DNA of 64,000 bases from Olleya sp. Hel_I_94 (GCF_007827365.1 NZ_VISI01000002.1:191001-255000), one strand, 5' to 3'; counted from the first letter of the stretch, positions 25,777 to 35,042 are shown. The notes: generated by a model from the sequence alone, not told the origin. Program-made: numbers and translations.

Positions 25777-25807
25777 TTAACAAAAAAATATATTAATTTT
25801 TTGTTAA
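25777..25807. promoter_or_regulatory. Inverted repeat before the porin gene
   Basis: TTAACAAAAAA and TTTTTTGTTAA surround a centre that contains ATATATTAATTT, the reverse complement of the AAATTAATATAT core of the direct repeat at 25336-25347. It could be an operator of the upstream HTH protein or a hairpin in the porin leader. Confidence 0.5.
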
Positions 25808-25873
25808 CACATTGTTTTTAAGAGCTTAGTAGTGCACACAAAACCAATTAACTACTAATTAATCCTTAAAACA

Positions 25874-27121
25874 ATGAAAAAAACAACCGTATTATTGGTA
25901 GGACTCTTTTTAATGTCCTTTCAATTAATGACAGCTCAAGGCTCTCCCGATTACGATGGAGGTCTTAAGTTTAAGTTTAACGAAGATGGTTCTAAATATC
26001 TTCGGCTTATTTCTTGGGCGCAAGTCCAAGCTAATTATAACACAGATGACACTTTTGATGCTAACGGAAACGAGAACAGTAAATTAAATTTTAATTTGCG
26101 TCGTGCTCGTATTTTAATGTTTGCACAAATTAATAAAGACTTTTTAATCGTAACACACTTCGGATTAAACAGTTTAACAAGTTCTACATTAAGTCCTACT
26201 GGAAAAGGAGATGGTTCTCAACTCTTTTTTCATGATGTTTGGGCACAATACAATTTAGGCAAAGACCATACAGTTGGTGGAGGTTTACACTATTTTAATG
26301 GGATTTCTAGATTAAATAATCAAAGCACGCTTAACATGATGACCTTGGATAACAACCGACAATCATGGGCAACTATTGGCTTGTCAGATCAATTTGCACG
26401 TCATTTGGGTGTTTTTGCAAAAGGTAAATTTGATAAACTTCAATATCGCGTTGCTATTAATGATGCTTCTGTATCATCGTTAGATGCGCGTACTGCTGTT
26501 GCAGGTGGCGAAGCAGTTTATAATGGTCGTGCTACTTTAGGTTCTAAAGATGCAGGTAAAACATATGCAGGTTATTTTGATTATAATTTTTTAGATCAAG
26601 AGTCTAATTTTCTGCCTTATAAAGTGGGAAGTTATTTAGGCGGAAAAAAGATTTTTAATGTAGGAGCTGGTTTCTTTTTACATCCTAAAGGCTCTGTAAT
26701 AGACACAGGTACAGCATTAACACCAAACTTAGAAGGTGAGGATGTTTCCATCTTTGCAGTAGATGCTTTTTATGATGCGCCTCTTGGTGATAACGGAAGC
26801 GCAATTACTGCTTATGCAGTATATCAAAACAGTGATTATGGTAAAGATTATTTATACAGTGCTTATGGTACAGGAAGCATGATTTACGGTCATGTTGGTT
26901 ATGTATTTAAAGGTGATGTTGCAAAAACAAGGTTTCAACCTTATGTAAGTTACGGTACACATAGTTATGATGCTGTAAGTGATGATAGATCTACTTTAGG
27001 TATTGGTGTAAATGCGTATATGAGTGGACATAATTCAAAATTAACTTTAGAATATACAAATCAAGAATTTGGAGCATTAGATGCAAATACTATTTCGCTT
27101 CAAGCAATGATTTATCTATAA
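25874..27121 (+). CDS. Outer membrane porin
   Basis: The 415-residue protein has a signal peptide (about 1-21, ending MTAQG), a 16-strand-like alternating beta pattern and a C-terminal aromatic-type strand TISLQAMIYL, matching the porin family often found beside symporter genes in Bacteroidota. Residues 25-100 contain LKFKFNEDGSKYLRLISWAQVQANYN, the usual start of its barrel. It is the first gene of the carboxylate uptake set (porin, DUF4212, symporter), so carboxylate entry is the likely role. Confidence 0.87.
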   Translation: MKKTTVLLVGLFLMSFQLMTAQGSPDYDGGLKFKFNEDGSKYLRLISWAQVQANYNTDDTFDANGNENSKLNFNLRRARILMFAQINKDFLIVTHFGLNSLTSSTLSPTGKGDGSQLFFHDVWAQYNLGKDHTVGGGLHYFNGISRLNNQSTLNMMTLDNNRQSWATIGLSDQFARHLGVFAKGKFDKLQYRVAINDASVSSLDARTAVAGGEAVYNGRATLGSKDAGKTYAGYFDYNFLDQESNFLPYKVGSYLGGKKIFNVGAGFFLHPKGSVIDTGTALTPNLEGEDVSIFAVDAFYDAPLGDNGSAITAYAVYQNSDYGKDYLYSAYGTGSMIYGHVGYVFKGDVAKTRFQPYVSYGTHSYDAVSDDRSTLGIGVNAYMSGHNSKLTLEYTNQEFGALDANTISLQAMIYL

Positions 27122-27133
27122 AAACTAACAACT

Positions 27134-27394
27134 ATGAGTGATAAACAAAAACACGCGTCAGCGTACTGGAAAGAAAACATTAAATACTTAGCAATATTGC
27201 TTGTCATATGGTTTGTAGTGTCCTTTGGATGTGGCATTTTATTTAGAGAAGAATTAGACCAATTTAGACTAGGAGGCTTTAAACTAGGCTTTTGGTTTGC
27301 CCAACAAGGATCCATTTATGTATTCGTAATTTTAATTTTCGTGTATGTAAGATTAATGAATAAACTAGATAAAAAATACGGTTTTGACGAGTAG
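27134..27394 (+). CDS. DUF4212 small subunit of a solute:sodium symporter
   Basis: The 86-residue protein has two TM helices (about 17-36 and 53-73) with the family pattern HASAYWKENIKYLAILLVIWFVVSFGCGILF. DUF4212 proteins are encoded directly before the large symporter subunit and are thought to form a complex with it. Here the symporter gene begins 30 bases downstream. Confidence 0.95.
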   Translation: MSDKQKHASAYWKENIKYLAILLVIWFVVSFGCGILFREELDQFRLGGFKLGFWFAQQGSIYVFVILIFVYVRLMNKLDKKYGFDE

Positions 27395-27424
27395 TCTAAA
27401 CTAATAACTTAAAAGTATAATATT

Positions 27425-29191
27425 ATGAGTGTACAATTTTGGACATGGTTATTAGTAGGACTTACTTTTGCCTTATATTTTGGAATCGCAATTTGGGCAA
27501 GAGCAGGCTCAACTAAAGAATTTTATGTTGCTGGTGGAGGTGTTTCTCCGTTAGCAAATGGTATGGCAACAGCAGCCGATTGGATGAGTGCAGCCTCTTT
27601 TATTAGTATGGCTGGTATTATTTCCTTTTCAGGTTATGATGGTTCTGTTTACTTAATGGGTTGGACAGGTGGATATGTGCTTTTAGCTTTATTATTAGCA
27701 CCATATTTGCGTAAGTTTGGTAAGTTTACAGTGCCAGATTTTATTGGAGATAGATATTACTCAAACACAGCAAGAACGGTAGCGGTAATTTGTGCATTAA
27801 TTGTATCATTTACTTACGTTGCAGGACAAATGCGAGGTGTTGGTATTGTATTTTCTCAGTTTTTACAAGTGGATATTAATATTGGAGTTGCTATTGGTAT
27901 GGCAGTGGTTTTAACCTTTGCTTTATTAGGAGGAATGAAAGGTATCACATACACACAAGTCGCACAATATTGTGTGTTAATATTTGCTTTTATGGTGCCT
28001 GCCTTTTTTATATCAATGCAAATGACCGGAAATATTATTCCGCAAATAGGTATGGGAAGTAAGGTAGAAGGTGGTGCATTTTTATTAGATAAATTAGACA
28101 CTTTACACACACAACTAGGTTTTAATGAGTATACCAGCGGAACAAAATCTACTTGGGATGTGTTTGCAATTACATTGGCATTAATGACAGGTACTGCAGG
28201 ATTACCACACGTAATTGTGCGTTTTTTCACAGTACCAAAAGTAAAAGATGCACGTAAATCTGCAGGTTATGCGTTATTTTTAATCGCTATTTTATATACT
28301 ACAGCACCTGCAATTGCAGTGTTTTCTAGAACTAATTTAATAGAAACGGTTAGTAATAAAGAATATAAAGAAATCCCAGAATGGTTTAAAAATTGGGAGA
28401 ATACAGGATTGATAGCATGGTCTGATAAAAATGGAGATGGAAAAATTCAATATGTTGCTGGAGATGCTTTATCAGGTAAAAAACCAGAATATACAGATGC
28501 ACGAGGCGCAAGTGGAGAGCGTATAGTAGCTAATGTAAGTGATGCTTCAAACGAGCTATATGTGGATAGAGATATTATGGTATTGGCAAACCCAGAGATT
28601 GCAAACCTGCCTAATTGGGTTATTGGTTTAGTGGCAGCAGGAGGTTTGGCAGCAGCATTATCTACAGCAGCAGGATTATTACTGGTAATTTCTACATCTG
28701 TGTCTCATGATTTAGTTAAAAAGCAATTAAAACCAGATATTTCTGATAAAGACGAATTAAAAGTGGCTAGAATAGCTATTTTTATAGCTATTTTAATTGC
28801 AGGTTACTTTGGTATTAATCCGCCAGGCTTTGTAGCTGCAGTCGTCGCGCTGGCATTTGGTCTTGCAGCAGCCTCCTTTTTTCCTGCTATTATTTTAGGA
28901 ATATTTGATAAACGTATGAATAGTCAAGGTGCCATTTCCGGTATGGTTGTAGGTATTGTTTTAATGCTATTTTATATGATGAAATTTAAACTAAATATGT
29001 TTGGTGGTGGTACAAGTGCAGATTGGTGGTTTGATACATCTCCAGAAGGATTTGGTACAATTGCAATGTGTGTAAATGTAATAATATCATTAGTGGTTTC
29101 TAGATTAACACCTGCACCACCTCAAGATGTACAAGATATGGTTGAAAGTATTAGAATCCCTTCAGGAGCTGGAGAAGCTCAAGATCATTAA
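27425..29191 (+). CDS. Sodium:solute (acetate-type) symporter, large subunit
   Basis: The 588-residue inner-membrane protein of the SSS family has about 13 TM helices. Signatures are STKEFYVAGGGVSPLANGMATAADWMSAASFI (about 28-60), GLPHVIVRFFTVP and GGLAAALSTAAGLLLVISTSVSHDL. The DUF4212-linked subgroup includes ActP-like short-carboxylate carriers, and the position before prpE and acs supports acetate or propionate uptake. A soluble insertion with an EF-hand-like DKNGDGKI lies near residue 337-344, which is odd and may bind Ca2+. Confidence 0.94.
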   Translation: MSVQFWTWLLVGLTFALYFGIAIWARAGSTKEFYVAGGGVSPLANGMATAADWMSAASFISMAGIISFSGYDGSVYLMGWTGGYVLLALLLAPYLRKFGKFTVPDFIGDRYYSNTARTVAVICALIVSFTYVAGQMRGVGIVFSQFLQVDINIGVAIGMAVVLTFALLGGMKGITYTQVAQYCVLIFAFMVPAFFISMQMTGNIIPQIGMGSKVEGGAFLLDKLDTLHTQLGFNEYTSGTKSTWDVFAITLALMTGTAGLPHVIVRFFTVPKVKDARKSAGYALFLIAILYTTAPAIAVFSRTNLIETVSNKEYKEIPEWFKNWENTGLIAWSDKNGDGKIQYVAGDALSGKKPEYTDARGASGERIVANVSDASNELYVDRDIMVLANPEIANLPNWVIGLVAAGGLAAALSTAAGLLLVISTSVSHDLVKKQLKPDISDKDELKVARIAIFIAILIAGYFGINPPGFVAAVVALAFGLAAASFFPAIILGIFDKRMNSQGAISGMVVGIVLMLFYMMKFKLNMFGGGTSADWWFDTSPEGFGTIAMCVNVIISLVVSRLTPAPPQDVQDMVESIRIPSGAGEAQDH

Positions 29192-29214
29192 AATGTTAAG
29201 TTCTGTCTGAGTAT

Positions 29215-29233
29215 TTTTCCGCGAAAGCGAAAA
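29215..29233. repeat. Family-E repeat, left arm of a nested inverted repeat
   Basis: TTTTCCGCGAAAGCGAAAA is the reverse complement of the copy at 29323-29340 over 18 bases. The pair encloses 89 bases that include a terminator hairpin. Confidence 0.75.
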
Positions 29234-29270
29234 TATATTGAGCTTAATTTTAATTTAGTTAGTTAGAAAG

Positions 29271-29302
29271 TCAGCATTACAAATTGTAGTGCTGATTTTC
29301 TT
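29271..29302 (+). terminator. Terminator after the symporter gene
   Basis: Stem TCAGCATTACAA / TTGTAGTGCTGA (one G-U pair, one-base loop) followed by TTTTCTT. It separates the symporter unit from the sensor kinase unit. Confidence 0.85.
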
Positions 29303-29322
29303 ATATTAGTAACATCATAAAT

Positions 29323-29340
29323 TTTTCGCTTTCGCGGAAA
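29323..29340. repeat. Family-E repeat, right arm of a nested inverted repeat
   Basis: TTTTCGCTTTCGCGGAAA, inverted relative to 29215-29233. It sits 19 bases before the start of the next small membrane gene. Confidence 0.75.
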
Positions 29341-29358
29341 GCAAAACCAATTAACCAA

Positions 29359-29553
29359 ATGAAAAAAAGACACGAACAAAAGCTAGTGGTATTATCAATA
29401 GCATTGTGTTTAATTTTTAATATTCCGTTTATTTTAGTTTTCAATTTTGAAGGTGCCCTTTTTGGAATCCCAACCTTATATTTTTCAATATTTTCAATTT
29501 GGTTAGTATCTATTGTTATTTCATATATCGTATTAAAACGTCACTATGAATAA
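29359..29553 (+). CDS. Small two-TM protein coupled to the symporter-kinase
   Basis: A 64-residue protein with two TM helices (about 10-28 and 37-58) starting MKKRHEQKLVVLSIALCLIFNIPFILVFN. The size and topology resemble small subunits such as DUF3311/DUF4212 that accompany solute:sodium symporters, but I cannot assign a family. Its last eight bases overlap the start of the symporter-histidine kinase gene, so it is probably an accessory subunit of that protein (inference). Confidence 0.75.
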   Translation: MKKRHEQKLVVLSIALCLIFNIPFILVFNFEGALFGIPTLYFSIFSIWLVSIVISYIVLKRHYE

Positions 29554-32236
29554 TTACGCATTAATAGCCATAATTATCATCTATTTAGCAGTGTTATTTT
29601 ACATTGCTTTTCTTGCTGAAAAAAAACGACAGAGCAAATGGGTTAATAATCCCTATGTGTATACGTTATCATTAGCAGTCTATTGTTCGGCATGGACGTA
29701 TTACGGAAGTGTTGGTATCGCAGCAAATTCAGGAATCAATTTTTTACCAATTTATTTAGGACCTGTTATAGCAGCACCTTTGTGGATTGTAGTGCTTAGA
29801 AAGATTATTAGGATTTCTAAACAACATAAAATTTCATCTATTGCAGATTTTATATCCTTACGTTACGGAAATAGTCGATTTCTTGGTGCTTTAGTAACTA
29901 TTATTTGCTTATTCGGAACCTTGCCATACATTTCACTACAGTTAAAAGCAGTTTCAGAAACGTTTGAAATCATGTCTGATGATACCAGTTATGTATCAAC
30001 CGCAGTAATTGACGATTCTACTTTTTACGTCGCTTTATTATTAGCAATATTCGCTACTTTTTTTGGGACTCAAAATGCGGATGCTTCCGAAAAACATAAA
30101 GGTATTATTGCTACAGTAGCTTTTGAGTCGGTTTTAAAACTAGTCTTCTTTTTAGCAATCGGTGTTTATGTCACGTTTTATCTATTTGATGGAACAACAG
30201 ATATTTACGAGAAAATTTCAGTAACCGAAAACTTTAAACAACTCACCACACTTAGTGGAATAGAAGATGGTTTTAATTGGTTTTTCTTAATAGGCTTATC
30301 CTTTATGGCTATATTTTTATTACCAAGACAATTTCAGGTTTCAGTTTTAGAAAACAATAGAGAAAAACATCTTAAAAAAGCGATTTGGCTGTTTCCATTG
30401 TATTTATTGTTATTTAATCTGTTTGTTGTTTTTATTGCTTGGGCAGGAAAATTAACTTTTGGAGATGCTCAAAATGCAGAGTATTACTCACTGTTAATAC
30501 CATTAGAAAACGGAAATTCTTTTCTAGCAACACTAGTTTTTTTAGGTGGTTTTTCGGCTGTAATATCAATGGTTATTGTATCAACCTTGGCATTGTCTAC
30601 AATGGTGAGTAACAACTTGATTATTCCTTATGGTTTTTTAGATAAGTTTATTAAAAATCAACCGGAACGAAATTCCAAATACATTAAGAACATTCGTCGT
30701 ATTTCTATTTTTACCATTATAATTTCGGCTTATTTCTTTTATGTTTCTTTTTCAAAAGAATTATCGTTGTACTCCATAGGGTTAATTTCATTTGTAATAA
30801 TATCACAGTTAGCACCTTCATTTTTTATAGGATTATATTGGAATAGAGGTGCTTCTAAAGCAGCAATTACAGGTATACTTCTTGGTTTTTTTATAGCAAT
30901 TTATACTTTAGTCTTACCGTTTACATTACAAGCGTATACAGGTACGGATGATTTTACTCAGTTAGGTTTATTCGGTATTTCAGCTTTAAAACCTAATGCT
31001 TTATTTGGTATCGATTTTTTAAGTCCACCAGCACATGCGTTTTTCTGGAGTATGACATTTAATATTATGAGTTACTTGGTGTTTTCATTAACGTCTAAAG
31101 GAAATTATAGAGAACGTAATTATGCTGAGATGTTTGTGGATAGTAATAATTTTACAACACTTCAGGATAGTGCTTTGGTCTGGAAAGGTGAAGCACATGT
31201 CGCAGATATTAAAAATGTATTAATTCGTTTTTTAGGTGAAAAAAGAGCCACTCGAGCATTAAACATTTTCTTCACAAAATATAAGTTGCCTCAAGACACC
31301 CAATTGGCAGATGCAAGATTAATTAATTTTTCAGAAAAACTGTTAACAGGAAGTATTGGTTCGGCTTCAGCTAAAATATTAATTGCCAGCGTTGTAAAAG
31401 AAGAACAAATTAGCTTAGTAGAAGTATTGAAGATTTTGGAAGAGTCTAAAGAAAACATTGTTAGCAACAAGGTACTTCTAGAAAAATCTAACGAATTGTC
31501 TCAACTGTCTTCAAAATTAAAAGATGCAAATCAAGAATTAATTAGCAAAGACAAACAAAAAGACGAGTTTTTAGATACAGTTGCACATGAGCTTAAAACT
31601 CCAATTACAGGTATTAGAGCTGCAACCGAACTATTAATGGATGATGACGATGATATGCCAAAAGACATTAAAGCTCAGTTTTTAAAAAACATCTTGCAAG
31701 ATACCGACCGTTTAGGACGGTTAATACATAATATATTAGATTTTGAAAAGCTTGAAACTGGTCGTTTACATTTAGACTTACAATATCACGATATTCAAAA
31801 AACAATCCACCAAGCTATTAGCAGTATCTCTCAGATTGCAGCCAAAAAAGAGGTTAAAATAATTAATAATAATCCACATACATTTAGTACTAGATATGAC
31901 GAGGATCGCATTCTTCAGGTTTTAATTAATTTATTATCTAATGCAATCAAATTTTGCAATCAAAAAACAGGCATTATTGAAATAGATTATAAGCTAGGAA
32001 ATCAAACTGTAGAAATCTCTGTAACTGATAATGGTAAAGGGATTCCAGAAGAAGACCATAAGTTTATTTTTGATAAATTTTACCAGTCAAAACACCAAAA
32101 TACTATTAAACCACAGGGTAGCGGATTAGGTTTAGCAATCACAAAACAAATCGTAGAAAAGCATAACGGAAAAATTTGGGCAAAAAAGGACGTTAAAAAT
32201 GGCGCAACGCTTGTTTTTACCATACCTTTTAAGTAA
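29546..32236 (+). CDS. Sensor histidine kinase with a sodium:solute symporter domain (CbrA-like)
   Basis: The 896-residue protein fuses a 13-TM SLC5-type symporter domain (about 1-520) to a linker of STAC type (about 560-640), a coiled coil and a HisKA/HATPase core. The phosphoacceptor is His681 in DTVAHELKTPITG, and N box LINLLSNAIKF, G1 box DNGKGIPEED and G2 box GSGLGLAI are intact. CbrA-like proteins sense or transport nutrients and phosphorylate a response regulator. The next gene encodes a receiver protein and the nearby carboxylate genes suggest that substrate class (inference). Confidence 0.95.
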   Translation: MNNYALIAIIIIYLAVLFYIAFLAEKKRQSKWVNNPYVYTLSLAVYCSAWTYYGSVGIAANSGINFLPIYLGPVIAAPLWIVVLRKIIRISKQHKISSIADFISLRYGNSRFLGALVTIICLFGTLPYISLQLKAVSETFEIMSDDTSYVSTAVIDDSTFYVALLLAIFATFFGTQNADASEKHKGIIATVAFESVLKLVFFLAIGVYVTFYLFDGTTDIYEKISVTENFKQLTTLSGIEDGFNWFFLIGLSFMAIFLLPRQFQVSVLENNREKHLKKAIWLFPLYLLLFNLFVVFIAWAGKLTFGDAQNAEYYSLLIPLENGNSFLATLVFLGGFSAVISMVIVSTLALSTMVSNNLIIPYGFLDKFIKNQPERNSKYIKNIRRISIFTIIISAYFFYVSFSKELSLYSIGLISFVIISQLAPSFFIGLYWNRGASKAAITGILLGFFIAIYTLVLPFTLQAYTGTDDFTQLGLFGISALKPNALFGIDFLSPPAHAFFWSMTFNIMSYLVFSLTSKGNYRERNYAEMFVDSNNFTTLQDSALVWKGEAHVADIKNVLIRFLGEKRATRALNIFFTKYKLPQDTQLADARLINFSEKLLTGSIGSASAKILIASVVKEEQISLVEVLKILEESKENIVSNKVLLEKSNELSQLSSKLKDANQELISKDKQKDEFLDTVAHELKTPITGIRAATELLMDDDDDMPKDIKAQFLKNILQDTDRLGRLIHNILDFEKLETGRLHLDLQYHDIQKTIHQAISSISQIAAKKEVKIINNNPHTFSTRYDEDRILQVLINLLSNAIKFCNQKTGIIEIDYKLGNQTVEISVTDNGKGIPEEDHKFIFDKFYQSKHQNTIKPQGSGLGLAITKQIVEKHNGKIWAKKDVKNGATLVFTIPFK

Positions 32237-32252
32237 ATTGTTGTCGTAAAGT

Positions 32253-32618
32253 ATGAAGAAGAAAATTTTAATTGTAGACGACGAACCTAATATTGTAATG
32301 TCGTTAGAATATACCTTCAAAAAACAAGATTTTGAAGTGTTTATTGCAAGAGATGGAAGTGAGGCTTTAGAGATATTAAAACATCATATTCCTAATGTAG
32401 TTTTGTTAGATATTATGATGCCAAATGTAGATGGTTATCAAACATTAACACATATTAAAAATACGGACAGTTTAAAGAATACTAAAGTGGTGTTTTTAAC
32501 TGCTAAAAATAAGGCTTCAGATATTGAAAAAGGTTTAAAACTTGGAGCAGATAAGTATTTAACAAAACCTTTTTCTGTAAAAAAAATAGTTTCAGAAATT
32601 ATGGAGCTAGTGACTTAA
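32253..32618 (+). CDS. Response regulator, receiver domain only
   Basis: The 121-residue CheY-like protein has the acidic pair Asp9/Asp10 (DDEPNIV), phosphoacceptor Asp53 (LLDIMMP), Thr in VVFLTAKN and Lys in YLTKPF. It starts 16 bases after the kinase gene, so it is its cognate partner. With no output domain, it must act by protein-protein contact or pass phosphate on. Confidence 0.96.
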   Translation: MKKKILIVDDEPNIVMSLEYTFKKQDFEVFIARDGSEALEILKHHIPNVVLLDIMMPNVDGYQTLTHIKNTDSLKNTKVVFLTAKNKASDIEKGLKLGADKYLTKPFSVKKIVSEIMELVT

Positions 32619-32689
32619 AACAGTTTTTTAAGTTTATTTAAAATTGGTTTTGTGTGCAAACAAACTAAGTTTAATTAAAGTTTAAAGAC

Positions 32690-32908
32690 ATGAAATTTCA
32701 CATCAACCCATTAGCGTCAGATATTATAATTAGTATTTATATTATCGCTACGCTTTATCTTAGGTTTAAATTTGAAAGTCAAACCTATACAAGCCCAATG
32801 CTCTCAATTGTTTTGGGACTTTGTTTTGTGCTTATAATCTATGCACTTGTCAAATTAAAAGTACTTAATCCCAATTGGTTCGGCTTATTTAATTCTAAAA
32901 AAGTCTAG
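32690..32908 (+). CDS. Small membrane protein of unknown function
   Basis: A 72-residue protein with two hydrophobic segments (about 9-23 and 37-57) and a short polar tail ending FNSKKV. I do not recognise it. It lies between the response regulator and prpE, two bases before the latter's start, so it belongs to the same transcription unit. Confidence 0.65.
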   Translation: MKFHINPLASDIIISIYIIATLYLRFKFESQTYTSPMLSIVLGLCFVLIIYALVKLKVLNPNWFGLFNSKKV

Positions 32909-32910
32909 CT

Positions 32911-34806
32911 ATGTATTATCAAGAATTTTATAGAAAAAGTATAGACCAACCAGAGCAATTTTGGCAAGAACAAGCCTCGCAATTGGATTGGTTTAAAGCG
33001 CCTAAAAACATATTGTCTAAAGATAAATATGACTATGATCAATGGTTTCAGGATGGAGAGCTTAATCTAAGTTATTTGTGTATTGACAAACATATCAAAG
33101 AAGGATTTGGAGATCAAAATGCTATTATTTACGACTCTCCTGTAACTAATGTAAAACAGCACATTACTTTTAGTCAATTACACCACGAAGTGTCCAAACT
33201 TGCAGGTGGATTACAAGGTTTAGGATTGCAAAAAGGCGATACGTGTATTATTTACATGCCTATGATTCCGCAAGCGTTATACGCTATGTTGGCATGTGTT
33301 AGGATAGGAGTAATACACTCGGTTGTGTTTGGTGGTTTTGCACCACACGAATTAGCAATTAGAATTAATGACTGTAAGCCAAAAGCAATTATTACTGCAT
33401 CAAACGGAGTCGAAATCCAGAAAATTATTCCTTATAAACCTTTTGTAGATCAAGCAATCGCTAAAGCGGAAGTAAAGCCAGAACATGTTATAGTTTTTGA
33501 TAGACAATTAGGTGTTGAGATTCCGAAGAAAAACTACGATGTTGATTATCAAACGTTAGTCGAAGCGTCTCCATCAATCGAAGCGATTTCGGTAAATTCC
33601 ACACATCCTTCTTACATATTATATACCTCAGGAACCACAGGAACTCCAAAAGGAATTATTAGAGATACAGGTGGTTATGCAACTGCTTTAAAATTCGCTA
33701 TGAAATATATTTATGGAGTAGATGAAGGTGAAACATTTTGGGCAGCAAGTGACGTTGGGTGGGTTGTAGGGCATAGTTTTATAGCTTACGGACCATTATT
33801 AAACAGAAATACAACTATAGTTTTTGAAGGAAAACCTATTAAAACACCAGATGCATCTACGTTTTGGCGCGTAATTAATGAGCATAATGTAAAAGCAATG
33901 TTTACTGCTCCAACAGCAATTAGAGCTATTAGAAAAGAAGATCCTAATGGTCAGATGTTAAAACGTTTCGATTTGTCTTGTTTAAAATATTTGTTTTTAG
34001 CAGGAGAGCGTTGTGATGTGGCAACTCTAAGTTGGACTGAAGAAAAACTTCAAATTCCTGTAATTGACCATTGGTGGCAAACCGAAAGTGGATGGCCAAT
34101 GATTGCAAATATGGTTGGTGTTGCTTTGCAAGACATAAAACCAGGTTCGGCTGGATTACCTGTATCAGGTTACGATGTTAGAATATTAAACGAAGAAGGA
34201 GAGGAAATAGAATTTAGTGTAGAAGGCTACGTTGCTATTAAATTACCATTACCACCAGGAACATTAAGTAACCTTTGGGGGAATCCACAACGTTTTAAAT
34301 CGGGCTATTTAGACCGATTTCCTGGTTATTATTTTTCTGGAGATGGTGGTTACAAAGACGAAGATGGTTATGTGTTTATTACAGGTCGCGTAGACGATAT
34401 TATAAACGTTGCTGGACATCGATTATCTACTGCAGAAATGGAAGAAATTGTATCCTCACATAAATCTGTAGCAGAATGCGCAGTATTTGGTGTGCATTGT
34501 CAACTTAAAGGACAAAAGCCATTAGGCTTAGTGGTTTTAAAAACAGAAACAACTTTAAATAACGATGCCATTAAAAATCAAATTATACAAGATGTACGTC
34601 GCGAAATAGGCGCAGTAGCCTCCTTTAGAGAGGTATTAGTCGTAAACCGATTGCCAAAGACACGTAGTGGAAAAATTCTTCGTAAATTGTTACGTAATAT
34701 CGCTGATGAGCAACAGTATAATATACCGTCAACCATTGATGATGTTACAATTATAGACGAAATAAAAATAGTATATAAAACCCATAGTATTGGTATTCAT
34801 AAATAA
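32911..34806 (+). CDS. prpE: Propionyl-CoA synthetase-type acyl-CoA ligase
   Basis: The 631-residue AMP-forming ligase activates propionate, and probably acetate, as the CoA thioester. The P-loop is ILYTSGTTGTPKG, the acid-binding segment contains DVGWVVGHSFIAYGPL, and IDHWWQTESGWPMIAN is the PrpE-like variant of the acetyl-CoA synthetase signature. The C-terminal catalytic Lys is in PKTRSGKILRK. The length is normal. It lies two bases after a small membrane gene and before acs. Naming is by motif similarity, so preference for acetate, propionate or another short acid is uncertain. Confidence 0.88.
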   Translation: MYYQEFYRKSIDQPEQFWQEQASQLDWFKAPKNILSKDKYDYDQWFQDGELNLSYLCIDKHIKEGFGDQNAIIYDSPVTNVKQHITFSQLHHEVSKLAGGLQGLGLQKGDTCIIYMPMIPQALYAMLACVRIGVIHSVVFGGFAPHELAIRINDCKPKAIITASNGVEIQKIIPYKPFVDQAIAKAEVKPEHVIVFDRQLGVEIPKKNYDVDYQTLVEASPSIEAISVNSTHPSYILYTSGTTGTPKGIIRDTGGYATALKFAMKYIYGVDEGETFWAASDVGWVVGHSFIAYGPLLNRNTTIVFEGKPIKTPDASTFWRVINEHNVKAMFTAPTAIRAIRKEDPNGQMLKRFDLSCLKYLFLAGERCDVATLSWTEEKLQIPVIDHWWQTESGWPMIANMVGVALQDIKPGSAGLPVSGYDVRILNEEGEEIEFSVEGYVAIKLPLPPGTLSNLWGNPQRFKSGYLDRFPGYYFSGDGGYKDEDGYVFITGRVDDIINVAGHRLSTAEMEEIVSSHKSVAECAVFGVHCQLKGQKPLGLVVLKTETTLNNDAIKNQIIQDVRREIGAVASFREVLVVNRLPKTRSGKILRKLLRNIADEQQYNIPSTIDDVTIIDEIKIVYKTHSIGIHK

Positions 34807-34864
34807 GTTATTGGTGTAATAATTTTAAAAATATACCATTTAAACTAACGATACCTAAAGAGAA

Positions 34865-34912
34865 CGTCACATCGAGTGATTTTTGAAATACGAGAAAATT
34901 GTATCGAGATGT
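34865..34912 (+). repeat. Short dispersed repeat, family B, copy 2
   Basis: ACGTCACATCGAGTGA ... TTGTATCGAGATGT shares order and sequence with 1264-1310. Terminal ACATC/GATGT arms can pair. It lies in the 236-base gap between prpE and acs. Confidence 0.55.
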
Positions 34913-34932
34913 AAAAAGATAAATAGCTATTT

Positions 34933-34962
34933 GTCAAACTTAGCGCAGTTAAAGTGTCTCGA
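34933..34962 (+). repeat. Short dispersed repeat, family C, copy 2
   Basis: GTCAAACTTAGCGCAG followed by TTAAAGTGTCTCGA, a diverged copy of 100-126. Confidence 0.55.
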
Positions 34963-35005
34963 AAAAACAGAAATAAAAACTAAATTAATAATATAAATAT
35001 CCCAA

Positions 35006-35026
35006 TAAACACAAGTAAAGTGTTTA
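35006..35026. promoter_or_regulatory. Inverted repeat upstream of acs
   Basis: TAAACAC-N7-GTGTTTA ends 16 bases before the acs start codon. It is a plausible operator for a dimeric regulator or a leader hairpin. No second copy was found in the window. Confidence 0.4.
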
Positions 35027-35042
35027 ATAAATTAAACTAATT

